From: Polycladomyces subterraneus
GTDB lineage: Bacteria; Bacillota; Bacilli; Thermoactinomycetales; JIR-001
Reading direction: 5' to 3'
Length of the DNA stretch: 64,000 nucleotides
Assembly (NCBI RefSeq): GCF_030433435.1
Contig: NZ_JANRHH010000049.1
Coordinates: 58,893-122,892 of the forward strand
Part shown: positions 1 through 8,919 of the stretch, one piece after another
How positions within the stretch are numbered: position 1 is the stretch's first letter
Layout of the letters: every line of letters starts with the position of its first letter
Made by a program: the position numbers and the translations under genes
Notes under the pieces: model-generated
What the model was told of the DNA's origin: nothing
The model's database searches: none
What the model saw: only the letters and a program-made list of their open reading frames with translations

Positions 1-154
1 ACCAACGATGCGATTTTTTCAAAGGTATGGCTGATTGAAGAACCGTATCATCTTTGCCTTTTCGCCCCACCAGCATCAGCCTTGCCGAAGAGTAAGGGTT
101 TGAAAAATCCTATTCTCTCCTTTACTCTTGATGTTATCTTCTTCTTTCTTTCAA
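1..154. other. window edge, no confident gene
   Basis: Plus-strand frame 1 is open from base 1 through the VanW gene on the other strand, but there is no ribosome site. The first ~30 codons read vaguely like the end of a regulator. I cannot assign it; it may be the tail of a gene that starts outside the window. Confidence 0.2.
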
Positions 155-193
155 CAAAAAAGACTGCTGACCTTCTACCTTTGTCAGCAGTCT
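155..193 (-). terminator. rho-independent terminator of the VanW gene
   Basis: An 11-bp perfect stem (AGACTGCTGAC / GTCAGCAGTCT, 161-171 and 183-193) has an 11-nt loop. On the minus strand it is followed by a run of T (plus-strand A155-160). It lies about 30 bp past the VanW stop codon. Confidence 0.85.
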
Positions 194-225
194 CGCTTTC
201 CTGTGAAAGGCTGGCCTTCCATTGG

Positions 226-1623
226 TCACTGCGGATGTTTCCCGTTCGAAGCGCCGGGGTTGGTGACGGGCACCGATTCCACTTTGGTTGGTGCGGGTTG
301 CACCGGTTTCCGTTTTTTCACCCGGGCATCCGGTGTCGTGTATACATAAGCTGTGATCGAATTGCTGGTCACCCGGATACGGATCAATACCGGCTTGGTC
401 AGATTGTTTTTAAAACGGAAGTCCGGTCCGCCCCACGAGACGGTTGCATCGCGCCCGGGCGGAACGTACGCTACCTCTTTGCTGTGGGAATTGCGCTGGA
501 GGATTCTCAGCCCCGCTTCATCGACGCTGTTGAACAGTGTGCTCGACACTTGGCAGATTCCGCCGCCGATGCCTTCACTGTATTCCCCCCGCACAATCAC
601 CTTGGCTGATTTGTACCCACGACCCGGTGTGCGAGGTCCTACGATCCGGTTGAAGGAGAAGCGCTCTCCTGGGCTCAGGATCAGATTGTTGATCGCCTTG
701 GAGGCCAATCGAATGTTGGTGGTGCGGTTGACATTGCTTCCATCGAAGTACGTCGTATATTTGCCTATCAACCGTTGATCCACCTGTTGAAAATCCGCCT
801 CGGTCACCTCCGGCTGATCGATTACCATCGGCAGCTCCTGTGGCTGGCCGGTCATCGCCGTCAAACGGGGCAGCCATTCTTTTTCGATGGTGTCCATATC
901 CACCAATCTTCCCGTTTTCGACGGGGTCAATTTACCGCCAAACCAATTTTGCTCCGCGTCCACGGCTGGTTGGTCCACTTCTTTTTTCACCTTACGAAAC
1001 CAAGCCAACCATTTGTCGCGATTTAATGTGGATGGATCTTTTCCGTCATAGCCAAGGGTACGGAGATCAACAGTCCATTGCCGACCCTCATAGGTGACGG
1101 TAAAAGGAATTGGTTGCGGTTTCAGCTGTTGATGCGGCTTTGTCACACCTGCCCGTGGGGCCTCTTTGGCATCGGTCGTTCCGTCAAATGCAAACACGGA
1201 CAAACTTCCCACCAAAGCGAAAGCCACCACCAGCGTGCCGATAACAGTTTTTTTCGGACCGATTTGTTCAAACGGAATGCGGTTGACCAGCGGCATGCGA
1301 TGCAACACTCGGTTGATCCGATCCCACACGCTCACTTGTGAGGATCCAGACACCAATGCAGCGGCAGCCATCTCTTCCCGTTCGGGAGAAGAAGGCGTGC
1401 TTTCCGCCGAACCGGTCATGTCCGGCTCCGTTGAAGTCTCACGGTCATTTGATTCTGTTTCTTCGGACATCTCTACCCATTCCGGTACCGATTCATCCAC
1501 TTTCTTCTTTGTGTCCGTCGACCGATCCGCCTCCGATTGCGAATCGGGGACTATTGGGGAGGACGGCGACTCGTTGGTTGTTTCTTTGGAGTCGTCGACG
1601 TTCGGCTCTTTTTTCTCTTCCAC
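226..1623 (-). CDS. VanW family cell-envelope protein
   Basis: A 465-residue protein. The acidic, Ser/Glu-rich cytoplasmic N-terminus (about 1-110) is followed by one membrane segment (about 128-148) and an extracytoplasmic part. The C-terminal half carries the VanW domain: FDGSNVNRTTNI, SPGERFSFN, GGGICQVSSTLFN and ATVSWGGPDF are all visible. The preceding region (about 165-270) resembles the peptidoglycan-binding type 4 domain common in these proteins. The role of VanW proteins is unknown, though they associate with the cell wall. Start is GTG with a GAGGGGG ribosome site 9 nt upstream. It is the last gene of a minus-strand run after mutY (77-bp gap) and ends at a strong terminator. It is not evidence of vancomycin resistance. 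Confidence 0.85.
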   Translation of the reverse strand: MEEKKEPNVDDSKETTNESPSSPIVPDSQSEADRSTDTKKKVDESVPEWVEMSEETESNDRETSTEPDMTGSAESTPSSPEREEMAAAALVSGSSQVSVWDRINRVLHRMPLVNRIPFEQIGPKKTVIGTLVVAFALVGSLSVFAFDGTTDAKEAPRAGVTKPHQQLKPQPIPFTVTYEGRQWTVDLRTLGYDGKDPSTLNRDKWLAWFRKVKKEVDQPAVDAEQNWFGGKLTPSKTGRLVDMDTIEKEWLPRLTAMTGQPQELPMVIDQPEVTEADFQQVDQRLIGKYTTYFDGSNVNRTTNIRLASKAINNLILSPGERFSFNRIVGPRTPGRGYKSAKVIVRGEYSEGIGGGICQVSSTLFNSVDEAGLRILQRNSHSKEVAYVPPGRDATVSWGGPDFRFKNNLTKPVLIRIRVTSNSITAYVYTTPDARVKKRKPVQPAPTKVESVPVTNPGASNGKHPQ

Positions 1624-1699
1624 GGATCAATTCCCCCTCGGTTTCTCCCTCGCCTGCACGGTGGCCACATTCACCGTGTTTCCCATCATGGTCAGAATC

Positions 1700-2806
1700 T
1701 CAAGCAAAAATGGAAGATAAAGCGGTTTGAACGGCCTTTTGGTATACCTTGGGCAATGCCAACGTTTCTAGTTCATCCAGCGTTGCCCACCGCCAATGTT
1801 GCGGAAGTTCTCCCTTTATCCCGACGCACGTACCACCGATGATCGTAGCATGCCATTTGCGATGCGTGAAGACATGCTCCACCATCCCCAACGTTTCGCC
1901 GGGTTGTATGGATATACCATGTTTTTTCATCCAAACAATCAATGCCTGAACCGAATCGCTGGCATCCGTCTCCAGTGTGGGTAATCCCCACATCCCCGCC
2001 AAGAGTCCCGCCTCCGGTCTCCGTTCCAGCAACACGCGATCGCCGTCCCGAATCCAACCGAACACGAGCGAAACCGAAACTGGCGGTTTCGCTTTTTTCT
2101 TGACGGGCAATTCATGTTGCATCCCTTTTTGGTATGCCAGACAATCGGAGCGGATCGGACAAGTCTCACAGGAAGGCGATGTTGGCGTACACACCATCGC
2201 CCCCAGCTCCATCAACGCCTGATTGAAATCGCGCGGATTGGATTCCGGAATTAGATGATAAGCCCACGTTTCCATTTTTTTGCGTGTCTGGACACGGGCG
2301 ATGTCATCCGCCGAAGCGAACAACCGGGAAAAGACGCGCAACACATTACCGTCGACGGCCGGCACCCGCCGGTTATACGCGATACTCAAAATGGCACCCG
2401 CCGTGTACGGTCCCACTCCCTTCAGCTGAGAGATGGCCTCCAATGTGTCAGGCACTTTCCCTCCGTGTTTCTCCACCACCTCCTTAACAGCAGCATGCAG
2501 GTTGCGCACGCGCGAATAATACCCCAATCCTTCCCACGCTTTGATGACGTCGGCCTCATCGGCCGCCGCCAGCGCTTCCAGTGTGGGGAAACGTTCCAAG
2601 AAACGATGAAAATAGGGGATCACGGTTTCTACCCGCGTCTGCTGCAGCATCACTTCGGATACCCAGATCTTATAGGGGTCCTGATCCCGACGCCAAGGTA
2701 GATCCCGTTGGTGAATGCGATACCATTGGAGCAAACGTCGTTGAATGGATGCTTTTCGCTCTTCCGTAAAAGGAAGTGCCGATTGCTTCGTTGAGACTTT
2801 GGTCAT
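1700..2806 (-). CDS. mutY: A/G-specific adenine DNA glycosylase MutY
   Basis: Removes adenine mispaired with 8-oxoguanine in base excision repair. The 368 residues show the full MutY plan: Glu51 in SEVMLQQT, a helix-hairpin-helix at about 128-139 (LKGVGPYTAGAI), and the catalytic Asp152 in AVDGNV. An iron-sulfur cluster loop follows with Cys206, 213, 216 and 222 (C-X6-C-X2-C-X5-C), then a C-terminal NUDIX-like 8-oxoG recognition domain (about 240-368). Start ATG has AAGGAGC upstream. It lies 13 bp after the propeller-like gene and is probably cotranscribed with it. Confidence 0.97.
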   Translation of the reverse strand: MTKVSTKQSALPFTEERKASIQRRLLQWYRIHQRDLPWRRDQDPYKIWVSEVMLQQTRVETVIPYFHRFLERFPTLEALAAADEADVIKAWEGLGYYSRVRNLHAAVKEVVEKHGGKVPDTLEAISQLKGVGPYTAGAILSIAYNRRVPAVDGNVLRVFSRLFASADDIARVQTRKKMETWAYHLIPESNPRDFNQALMELGAMVCTPTSPSCETCPIRSDCLAYQKGMQHELPVKKKAKPPVSVSLVFGWIRDGDRVLLERRPEAGLLAGMWGLPTLETDASDSVQALIVWMKKHGISIQPGETLGMVEHVFTHRKWHATIIGGTCVGIKGELPQHWRWATLDELETLALPKVYQKAVQTALSSIFA

Positions 2807-2819
2807 TGCTCGTGCTCCT

Positions 2820-4205
2820 TTATCCTGTATTGCCCGGATCGCCAGAGGACGACGATTGGCCCAACCGTTTCAGATCGATCAGGCTCACCTTACACCCTTG
2901 CGGCATTTTTTCCACAATCAGCAGACGATGCAGATGAGGGGATAGATAAAACCCCATCAATGGACGGGAAGTTCGATAAATCTCCCTCTCCTTCATACCG
3001 TCGTCGATAAACAGGATATGGTGGCCCTCCGCCAGCCATACCCCGTTACGCTCGTGACGAATAAAGGGATGGGACTGTCCCGCCACCTGATGATACACAT
3101 CGAATACCAACGAATTTTGCGTACGGAGATGAATCAGCTTCAACATCCCGTTGATCACGTATGATACATAACCGCCGCCGGGTCCGATCATGAGGCGATC
3201 CAACTGCGTTGATTGCAGATTATGTTCATTCTCCACGTAATGATACAATTGTCCGTCCATTACATGTACTCTTTCAAAAAATAGTTCTCCGCTCACCCTA
3301 CGACCGGTTGCAAAAGCGAAATAATAACCTTGGGGATCCCACACAACAGGCGGGACGATCTCCTCGCCTGAAGGGGTTTCAAATTCGACCCGTCGTTCCC
3401 CCGTCACGGCATTCCACAGGACCAACCGTCGATTGTCCTCCACGATTGCCCGCACATCCGCCGTTGGAGACCACCAGCCCGGAGCGCTTCGAAGGATGGG
3501 GACAGGGACAGTATCACCCACCGCGTACACTCTGTCCGCCACTGATAGAAAACGGCCACTCGGGGACCAAGATACCGCCGACGATATGTTGGTACGGGAC
3601 GAAAATTGAGTTTCGGGAATTGGGTGAGAACGTCCCTCTTTGGGACGGAACAAGGCTAACGACACATCTTCCGCATCTCCTACCGGATACACGATGGCAT
3701 CTCCCTGCGGCGACACCGATATCGGATGGTGCATCCCCGCCGGGACATTGAAAGCAATCCGGGTGCGATGAGATCCTTTTTGCACCACCATTGACCGGAC
3801 GGCACCTTCGGACAGCACGGTCAGAACGCCGTGTTTTCCCAAGGAGACTACGTCCGTTCCGCTCTTTTCCCCCACTTTCAATAAAGCTCCTGTGCGCAGG
3901 TTCCACTCGTATTCAGCTTCCCCTCGCCCCGACTTTCCTCGGAAAAAGAAACGATCTTCCTGAAGGCGCTCCGGTTTCACTTTCTCAAATTCCGCCGTTT
4001 GGACAATGGGGGAAGAAACGCGGGGCCTCTCCTCATCCCGCCATCCCCATATGAGCAGGCAGATGAAAGCGGCGGCCAATAATCCCGTCAACACCGCAAT
4101 GCGCACCGGTGACACAGAAGGCTCCATACAAATCCGGTGAAACCGCCTTCTGGTGCGCCGCCATACAAACCAGCGAGCCGACGGATCTTTCGCACCCATG
4201 ATCAA
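2820..4205 (-). CDS. membrane-anchored beta-propeller-like protein of unknown function
   Basis: I do not recognise a named family. The protein (461 residues from TTG; 459 from the in-frame ATG at 4199) begins with a very basic stretch (RRTRRRFHR), then one membrane segment (about 36-56, LTGLLAAAFICLLIWGW). The remainder is extracytoplasmic and made of repeated short beta segments such as VSWSPSGRFLSVADRV and VVWDPQGYYFAFATG, which recall WD40/TolB-like blades. Its start overlaps the stop of the upstream small gene by 4 nt, so the two are translationally coupled, and mutY follows after 13 bp. Confidence 0.7.
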   Translation of the reverse strand: MIMGAKDPSARWFVWRRTRRRFHRICMEPSVSPVRIAVLTGLLAAAFICLLIWGWRDEERPRVSSPIVQTAEFEKVKPERLQEDRFFFRGKSGRGEAEYEWNLRTGALLKVGEKSGTDVVSLGKHGVLTVLSEGAVRSMVVQKGSHRTRIAFNVPAGMHHPISVSPQGDAIVYPVGDAEDVSLALFRPKEGRSHPIPETQFSSRTNISSAVSWSPSGRFLSVADRVYAVGDTVPVPILRSAPGWWSPTADVRAIVEDNRRLVLWNAVTGERRVEFETPSGEEIVPPVVWDPQGYYFAFATGRRVSGELFFERVHVMDGQLYHYVENEHNLQSTQLDRLMIGPGGGYVSYVINGMLKLIHLRTQNSLVFDVYHQVAGQSHPFIRHERNGVWLAEGHHILFIDDGMKEREIYRTSRPLMGFYLSPHLHRLLIVEKMPQGCKVSLIDLKRLGQSSSSGDPGNTG

Positions 4206-4525
4206 ACATCCTTTTTTCCGGTAGATGATGGTTCGGCGAGTCGGAATGTCCAGATATTCACTTTGTCTACCATATTCCTCATCCGTCCGTTTAAAACGAG
4301 GTTTTTTCTAAGAGAGATCACACGTTGGCTGGTTTCTTCATCCGGCACGCGAATCATCTCGACGAACAATCCCGGTTGATCCACACTTTCCATCCACTCG
4401 TGCCGGATAATCGCCCCGGCACGGGCGGTTTCGGATCGCAAATAGTCCAGAAGTTGTAGATACAGTTCCCTTTTATGTGTATGTACTCGATACTCAAGAA
4501 AGACAATGAAACCACCGTTTTCCAC
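4202..4525 (-). CDS. conserved hypothetical small protein
   Basis: About 107 residues (VENGGFIVFLEYRVH...), soluble, with a beta-alpha-beta feel and a body rich in Arg/Glu. It could be a ferredoxin-like (Dabb/EthD-type) fold, but I see no diagnostic motif. The start is the second GTG (4525), because AAAGGAG sits 8 nt upstream of it; the first GTG (4534) overlaps that site. It is the first gene of the run leading to mutY and VanW. Confidence 0.55.
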   Translation of the reverse strand: MENGGFIVFLEYRVHTHKRELYLQLLDYLRSETARAGAIIRHEWMESVDQPGLFVEMIRVPDEETSQRVISLRKNLVLNGRMRNMVDKVNIWTFRLAEPSSTGKKDV

Positions 4526-4663
4526 GAACAGCACTCCTTTGGTTCAGTTTAACAGAAATCGGCGATGGGGTTAAGGGAGAAAGGATGACACTTTCCATGT
4601 CCCACGATACGGCATCACCCGTTCCATCTCCTGTCTGCCATCTGTGACAATCAATCAAACGTC

Positions 4664-4727
4664 ACCGTCTACATTCCAGGCTATGCTATAATCGTGAAAG
4701 ACTACAAAATAGATCCGGATAGGAGGG
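4664..4727 (+). promoter_or_regulatory. promoter and ribosome site of the YitT gene
   Basis: An extended -10 (TGC then TATAAT, 4684-4692) with only a weak -35. A strong AGGAGGG (4721-4727) lies 12 nt before the GTG start. Confidence 0.55.
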
Positions 4728-4739
4728 AGCTCGCACACA

Positions 4740-5606
4740 GTGAACCCATCCATTTTTCGTATTCCCTCTTGGCGTTGGTGGCGACGCCTCATTTCACTCA
4801 CGCTGGGCTGTATCTTTGTTGCCATTGGCTTGGAGCTGTTTTTGATCCCCAACCAGATCATCGACGGCGGTGTGGTCGGTATTTCCATCATTTTCAGTTC
4901 TATTACACCTTGGTCCTTGTCCGTTTTTCTGATATTAATCAACCTGCCGTTTTGGTTCCTGGGCTACAAACAAATCGGAAAGACCTTCACGTTTTGTACC
5001 ATATATTCAGTGATTCTACTGGCCGTATTGACCGATTTCATCCACCATTTTCCGCAAGCGACCGACAACCTCTTTTTGGCGACCGTATTCGGTGGCATCA
5101 TCTTGGGTATGGGCGTGGGACTCATCATCCGCAATGGTGGATCGTTGGATGGGACCGAAGTGTTGGCCATCATCGGCAACGAAAAACTGGGCTTCTCCGT
5201 TGGCGAGATCGTCATGTTTTTCAACGTGTTCATTCTGGGAAGTGCGGGGTTCATCTTCGGATGGGATAAAGCGATGTATTCGCTCATTGCATATTTCATC
5301 GCCTACAAGACGATCGACGTGGTCGTGGAAGGACTGGACGAATCAAAATCAGTCATGATCATCTCCGACAAACCTGATGAGATATCTGAAGCCATTATGT
5401 ACCGTCTGGGTCGTGGTGTAACGCATATTTATGGAAAAGGCGGCTACACCAAAGAGGAGAAGGAACTGCTTTACTGCATCGTGACGCGACTGGAAGTCGC
5501 CAAGTTGAAGAGCATTGTCAGCGAAATCGACCCGCACGCCTTTGTTGCAATCGAGCATGTCCACGATGTGTTGGGCGGACGATTCAAGAAAAAATCCATC
5601 CACTGA
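4740..5606 (+). CDS. YitT family membrane protein
   Basis: Member of the YitT/DUF161-DUF2179 family, 288 residues. About five membrane helices lie between residues 18 and 195, with the family signatures ELFLIPNQIIDGGVVGIS and IRNGGSLDGTEVLA. A cytoplasmic DUF2179 domain follows (about 205-285, including GRGVTHIYGKGGYT and ALLYCIVTRLE-like text). The transported substrate of these proteins is not established. Start is GTG with AGGAGGG upstream. It is followed after 15 bp by the mechanosensitive channel gene, so the two probably form an operon. Confidence 0.9.
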   Translation: MNPSIFRIPSWRWWRRLISLTLGCIFVAIGLELFLIPNQIIDGGVVGISIIFSSITPWSLSVFLILINLPFWFLGYKQIGKTFTFCTIYSVILLAVLTDFIHHFPQATDNLFLATVFGGIILGMGVGLIIRNGGSLDGTEVLAIIGNEKLGFSVGEIVMFFNVFILGSAGFIFGWDKAMYSLIAYFIAYKTIDVVVEGLDESKSVMIISDKPDEISEAIMYRLGRGVTHIYGKGGYTKEEKELLYCIVTRLEVAKLKSIVSEIDPHAFVAIEHVHDVLGGRFKKKSIH

Positions 5607-5621
5607 CTGAGGGGTGATGAC

Positions 5622-6596
5622 ATGCTGGAAAAGGAACTGGACCTCGCCAAACCGGAAATCCCCGCCCATCCCGATCACAGTGTAGGCCTGATCCAAAGCA
5701 TGGGCGATAAAATAAGCGCGATTTTCAAGAACCCGGTGGATTACCTGCTATTGCCACTGGGGCAGATTTTGTTGATCGTCCTGATCACGTTGATCGCCTT
5801 GCGTTTGGTTAACCGACTGATCGATCACATCTTGAAACTGAGCAAAACGGACAGTAAGCGTGCCGTAACCATGAGCAAGCTGATCAAATCGACGGCGCGT
5901 TATTCCATTTATTTCATCGCACTGTTAATGATTTTGGATCGGCTGGGCGTCAACATGACGCCGGTGCTGGCCGGTGCCGGGATCCTCGGTTTGGCGATCG
6001 GCTTCGGTGCGCAAAATCTGGTGCGGGACGTCATCACCGGTTTTTTCCTGATCTTTGAAAATCAGCTGGAAGTGGGCGATTTTGTCGAGATCAACGGCCA
6101 AATCACGGGCACGGTGGAGGAGATCGGGCTTCGGGTGACCAAAATCCGTGAATGGAACCAACGGCTGCACTACATCTCCAACGGTGAAATCACGCAGGTC
6201 ACCAACTACAACCGCGATCGGATGCGGGCGATCGTAACTGTCACGGTTCCGTATGAATCCGATCTGGGCCGGGTGCACGAAGTGTTGGAAGAGGTATGCC
6301 GGGACATTCACAAGCGGTTCTCCCCCTATCTGCTGGAGGAACCGTCCGTATTTGGCGTGACCAATATCGAGCGGGATGGGGTGCAATTCACTGTCACCGC
6401 ACTGAGCGATCCGCAGGAAGTGTGGCGGATTGAACGCGAATTGCGCAAAACCATCATCACCGCTTTCCAAGAACACGACATCGATGTGGCATACCCGCGG
6501 CAAATCTTGATGAGTCCGCCCGAGATCGCAATGATGCGGGCATCCACCCAACCAAGAGAATCATCAGAATCGCCCTCAACAAAAAAACAAGGCTAG
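5622..6596 (+). CDS. small-conductance mechanosensitive ion channel (MscS/YkuT family)
   Basis: 324 residues. Two or three N-terminal helices (about 40-62, 88-108, 112-140) end in the pore-lining helix with the Gly/Ala pattern GAGILGLAIGFGAQNLVRD. Then come the MscS beta domain (VGDFVEINGQITGTVEEIGLR) and an alpha-beta vestibule ending at IDVAYPRQ. It releases osmolytes on hypo-osmotic shock. Ribosome site GAGGGGTG is 6 nt before ATG. It ends in a shared bidirectional terminator. Confidence 0.93.
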   Translation: MLEKELDLAKPEIPAHPDHSVGLIQSMGDKISAIFKNPVDYLLLPLGQILLIVLITLIALRLVNRLIDHILKLSKTDSKRAVTMSKLIKSTARYSIYFIALLMILDRLGVNMTPVLAGAGILGLAIGFGAQNLVRDVITGFFLIFENQLEVGDFVEINGQITGTVEEIGLRVTKIREWNQRLHYISNGEITQVTNYNRDRMRAIVTVTVPYESDLGRVHEVLEEVCRDIHKRFSPYLLEEPSVFGVTNIERDGVQFTVTALSDPQEVWRIERELRKTIITAFQEHDIDVAYPRQILMSPPEIAMMRASTQPRESSESPSTKKQG

Positions 6597-6622
6597 GAGT
6601 TTCCCTCCCGGCCTTGTTTTTT
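6582..6622. terminator. bidirectional terminator between mscS and the small membrane gene
   Basis: The stem ACAAGGC (6587-6593) / GCCTTGT (6611-6617) is flanked by an A run on the left and a T run on the right, so it can stop transcription from both convergent genes. Confidence 0.85.
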
Positions 6623-6767
6623 AGAACGACGGGACCGTCAACGCCAAGACCGCCGCTACTCCGACCGCAATTGCCGTCCACAGCGCAACCCGCTTCAGAT
6701 CATGGGTCAGCGTGACGATCGGATCAACCGTTTTTACCTCGGTCTGCTTTTTCTTCTTCCGTCCCAT
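6621..6767 (-). CDS. small single-pass membrane protein (48 aa)
   Basis: A short gene: the basic start MGRKKKKQTEVKTVDP is followed by one hydrophobic helix (about 27-46, VALWTAIAVGVAAVLALTV) and the stop. Ribosome site GGAGGATGA lies 5-8 nt upstream and overlaps the 3' end of the glycosylase gene. Its start is 4 bp after that stop, so it is translationally coupled to it. Function unknown; similar tiny basic membrane proteins are common in Bacillota. Confidence 0.65.
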   Translation of the reverse strand: MGRKKKKQTEVKTVDPIVTLTHDLKRVALWTAIAVGVAAVLALTVPSF

Positions 6768-6770
6768 GCT

Positions 6771-7679
6771 TCATCCTCCTTTTTTCTTCGGCTTCCATTC
6801 GCTCAACGCATCCCACAGATAAAACGTAGCATAGCTTCGCCAGGGAGACCAATCCCGTCCGATCTTTCGGATTTCTTCTTCCCCCGGTTGATGTGCCAAT
6901 CCGTACACGTAACGGACCGCGTTTCGAAGCCCAATGTCCGCCGCTGGCAAGAGATCGGGGCGCCCCAAACCGAACAGTAACAAACATTCCACTGTCCATC
7001 GCCCCACTCCCCTCAGGGGCAACAAACGCTCCATCACCGCTTCGTCTTCCATTGTCCACAAGGCTTCCAAATCCAATGTCCCCGAGACGACTTGACGGGA
7101 GATATCGATGACATACTCGGCTTTCCGCCGGTTGAACTGCAGAACCTGCAATTGCTCGTATTCAAGTGCGGCCACCCGTTCAGGCGAGGGAAACACAGGC
7201 AACGACTCCCCCTCAAACGTCAATCGTTCGCCCGCCAGGTCGATCAACCGCTCGATCAGCTTGGCGGCGAACGCCACGTTGAGTTGTTGGCTGATGACGG
7301 TTTTGATCAGGCACTCATACACCGAAGCATCTAACACCAGATGCAAACCCCTCCGTTTTGTGATAACCGGCCCCAGGTAAGGGTCTGCTTCCATCTGTCG
7401 ATAGAAAGGGGTTAAATCCACATTCACCGAAAACATCCGCCGCAGTTTGGCTTCCACCCGTTCCCGTTCCGCCTCCGATGGATTACCGTGTACGTACACC
7501 GTCAACGAACGAGGTTCCGACTGCCAACCGATTTCCACCACATAAGGACGTCCCCCCGCCTCAATCGCCCGCACCAAACGTCCGTTATGTAAGCGGTAGC
7601 TGGACTTTTCGAATGAAGTGAGACGCCGGACGGTTGCCTCAAACGAGTAGGGATAACGGAGCGGAAACACCTGCTTCAT
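6771..7679 (-). CDS. DNA-3-methyladenine glycosylase II (AlkA-like)
   Basis: Base-excision repair of alkylated bases. The 302-residue protein has an AlkA-type N-terminal domain, then the HhH-GPD fold: hairpin L222RGVGRWT and catalytic Asp248 in PAADIGLRNAV, with the preceding SQQLNV (130-134) typical of the family. No iron-sulfur cysteines are present, which separates it from MutY/Nth and fits AlkA/YfjP. Start ATG at 7679 has GGGGGGGAG-like purines upstream. Confidence 0.92.
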   Translation of the reverse strand: MKQVFPLRYPYSFEATVRRLTSFEKSSYRLHNGRLVRAIEAGGRPYVVEIGWQSEPRSLTVYVHGNPSEAERERVEAKLRRMFSVNVDLTPFYRQMEADPYLGPVITKRRGLHLVLDASVYECLIKTVISQQLNVAFAAKLIERLIDLAGERLTFEGESLPVFPSPERVAALEYEQLQVLQFNRRKAEYVIDISRQVVSGTLDLEALWTMEDEAVMERLLPLRGVGRWTVECLLLFGLGRPDLLPAADIGLRNAVRYVYGLAHQPGEEEIRKIGRDWSPWRSYATFYLWDALSEWKPKKKGG

Positions 7680-8041
7680 TCACTCCCCCCCCTTTTCGTG
7701 GGGTTCCTGCCCGTCCATTTTATCGTATTTTTACGTCTCGCTCCACTGCCGTTCTCCTCAGGAAAAGGGTCTTGCGCTTATGCTCCGTATCCTTGAATCC
7801 AGGACATTGTCTAGAAGCCATTTCAAAAAGAATGAAATCTCATTATGCAATGGGCATAAACGCGGGCTAGATGTTTGAGCGTGAGCGAGTTTTGCACGCG
7901 GGCGACTGGCGTAGCGAGCCGGAAAAACAAGTGCAAAACACACCAGGTTGATCGATTTTGAAATAAGCTCTAGAAACTGCTGACAAAGCCGCTTCGGGTG
8001 ACACCAACAATCCAGGAATCCTTCTTCAGGCACAGGGAGGC
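7680..8041. other. 360-bp intergenic stretch with a possible degenerate repeat
   Basis: No convincing gene. Read on the minus strand, 7855-7945 carries GCTCGCTACGCC, CCCGCGTGCAAAACTCGCT and AGCCCGCG, an arrangement like the core of the dispersed element found elsewhere in the window but strongly diverged. CTGCTGACAAAG at 7977-7988 recurs at 45018 and, almost, at 49237. Confidence 0.3.
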
Positions 8042-8689
8042 TCATTCCATCACATAGGATGTCGGCACCAACATCACCCGAACGTGTTTCTTGACGCCAA
8101 ATTTTCGCGCCTCACTCAGGTCGTTCATAAACACATCGATCCGATTTCCCTTGATCGCTCCACCCACATCCTGTGCCGTACGATAACCGATGCCCTCGAT
8201 ATATACGCGCGATCCAATCGGGATTACCCTAGGGTCAACAGCGATGGTGACACCTTCTCTGGCTTTGGCACCGGATGCGGTGATACCGTAGTCGGGGTGA
8301 CCCGGTGTTTTCCCCGTCGATTCCGGTCCGGCAGTGTATGCGGTCAGGGTAAAATCACCCATCGAAACTCCGCGGGACATCGCAGGAACAGAGCCGGATT
8401 CGCGTAGGGGTGCGTCAGTTTGCTGTTTTGTTTCGGGCACCCATAAAATCTGTCCCGTTCGGATGTGTGATGGATCATGCAAATGGTTGATCCGTGCCAC
8501 GGTAACCACATCGGTCCCATGTTGTTTGGCGATCCGGTAAAGCGTGTCCCCATGTTGGACACGAACAGCGATGAGACCCTTTTTTTCCGCATACGCTTGC
8601 GGAGAAGAAGGAAAGTCGCCGCCCCAATGCGTCAAACCAATGATGGTGATGACGCCGACGATCAACCAGAAAGCGCGGTGTTTGAACAT
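8042..8689 (-). CDS. LysM and 3D domain cell-wall protein
   Basis: A secreted or membrane-anchored wall protein, 215 residues. It has an N-terminal hydrophobic signal (about 8-24) and one LysM peptidoglycan-binding repeat (about 40-88, VQHGDTLYRIAKQHG to GQILWVPE). A C-terminal 3D domain (about 112-210) shows ITASGAKAREGVTIAVDPRVIPIG, the aspartates of AQDVGGAIKGNRIDVF and the end of an MltA-like double-psi barrel. Family relatives (YocH, YuiC, YabE C-termini) are wall hydrolases or stationary-phase survival factors. It stands alone. Confidence 0.92.
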   Translation of the reverse strand: MFKHRAFWLIVGVITIIGLTHWGGDFPSSPQAYAEKKGLIAVRVQHGDTLYRIAKQHGTDVVTVARINHLHDPSHIRTGQILWVPETKQQTDAPLRESGSVPAMSRGVSMGDFTLTAYTAGPESTGKTPGHPDYGITASGAKAREGVTIAVDPRVIPIGSRVYIEGIGYRTAQDVGGAIKGNRIDVFMNDLSEARKFGVKKHVRVMLVPTSYVME

Positions 8690-8919
8690 AGTAAAACCAC
8701 CTCATAGATTGATAGATTCTGGTAACAGCATGACCGCGCTTTGCCGGTTTTATACTTAGATGGACGTTTTTCCTTCCGTTGCATAGGCGAACCACTATGC
8801 TTTACACCTACACGGATGAGGAGGAGCATGTCATCCGTTTCACACACCAACGTTTCCGCTTGTGTTGTGACCCCTAAAAAGAAAAAAGGCGCCGTTCGCG
8901 CCATCAGAACCGTCACCAA
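8690..8919. other. intergenic, possible 31-codon ORF
   Basis: A plus-strand ATG at 8828 with GAGGAGGAG just before it opens 31 codons ending at 8923, overlapping the convergent nucleotidase gene. Its text is basic (PKKKKGAVRAIR) and resembles nothing I know; I do not call it a gene. Confidence 0.2.
8882..8902 (-). terminator. terminator of the nucleotidase gene
   Basis: The GGCGC / GCGCC stem (8888-8892, 8898-8902) has a 5-nt loop, followed on the minus strand by six T. It lies just past the gene's stop. Confidence 0.7.

Noticed and set aside
226..1623. VanW as vancomycin resistance
   Set aside because: VanW is an accessory protein of unknown role widespread in sensitive bacteria; no vanHAX genes are present.
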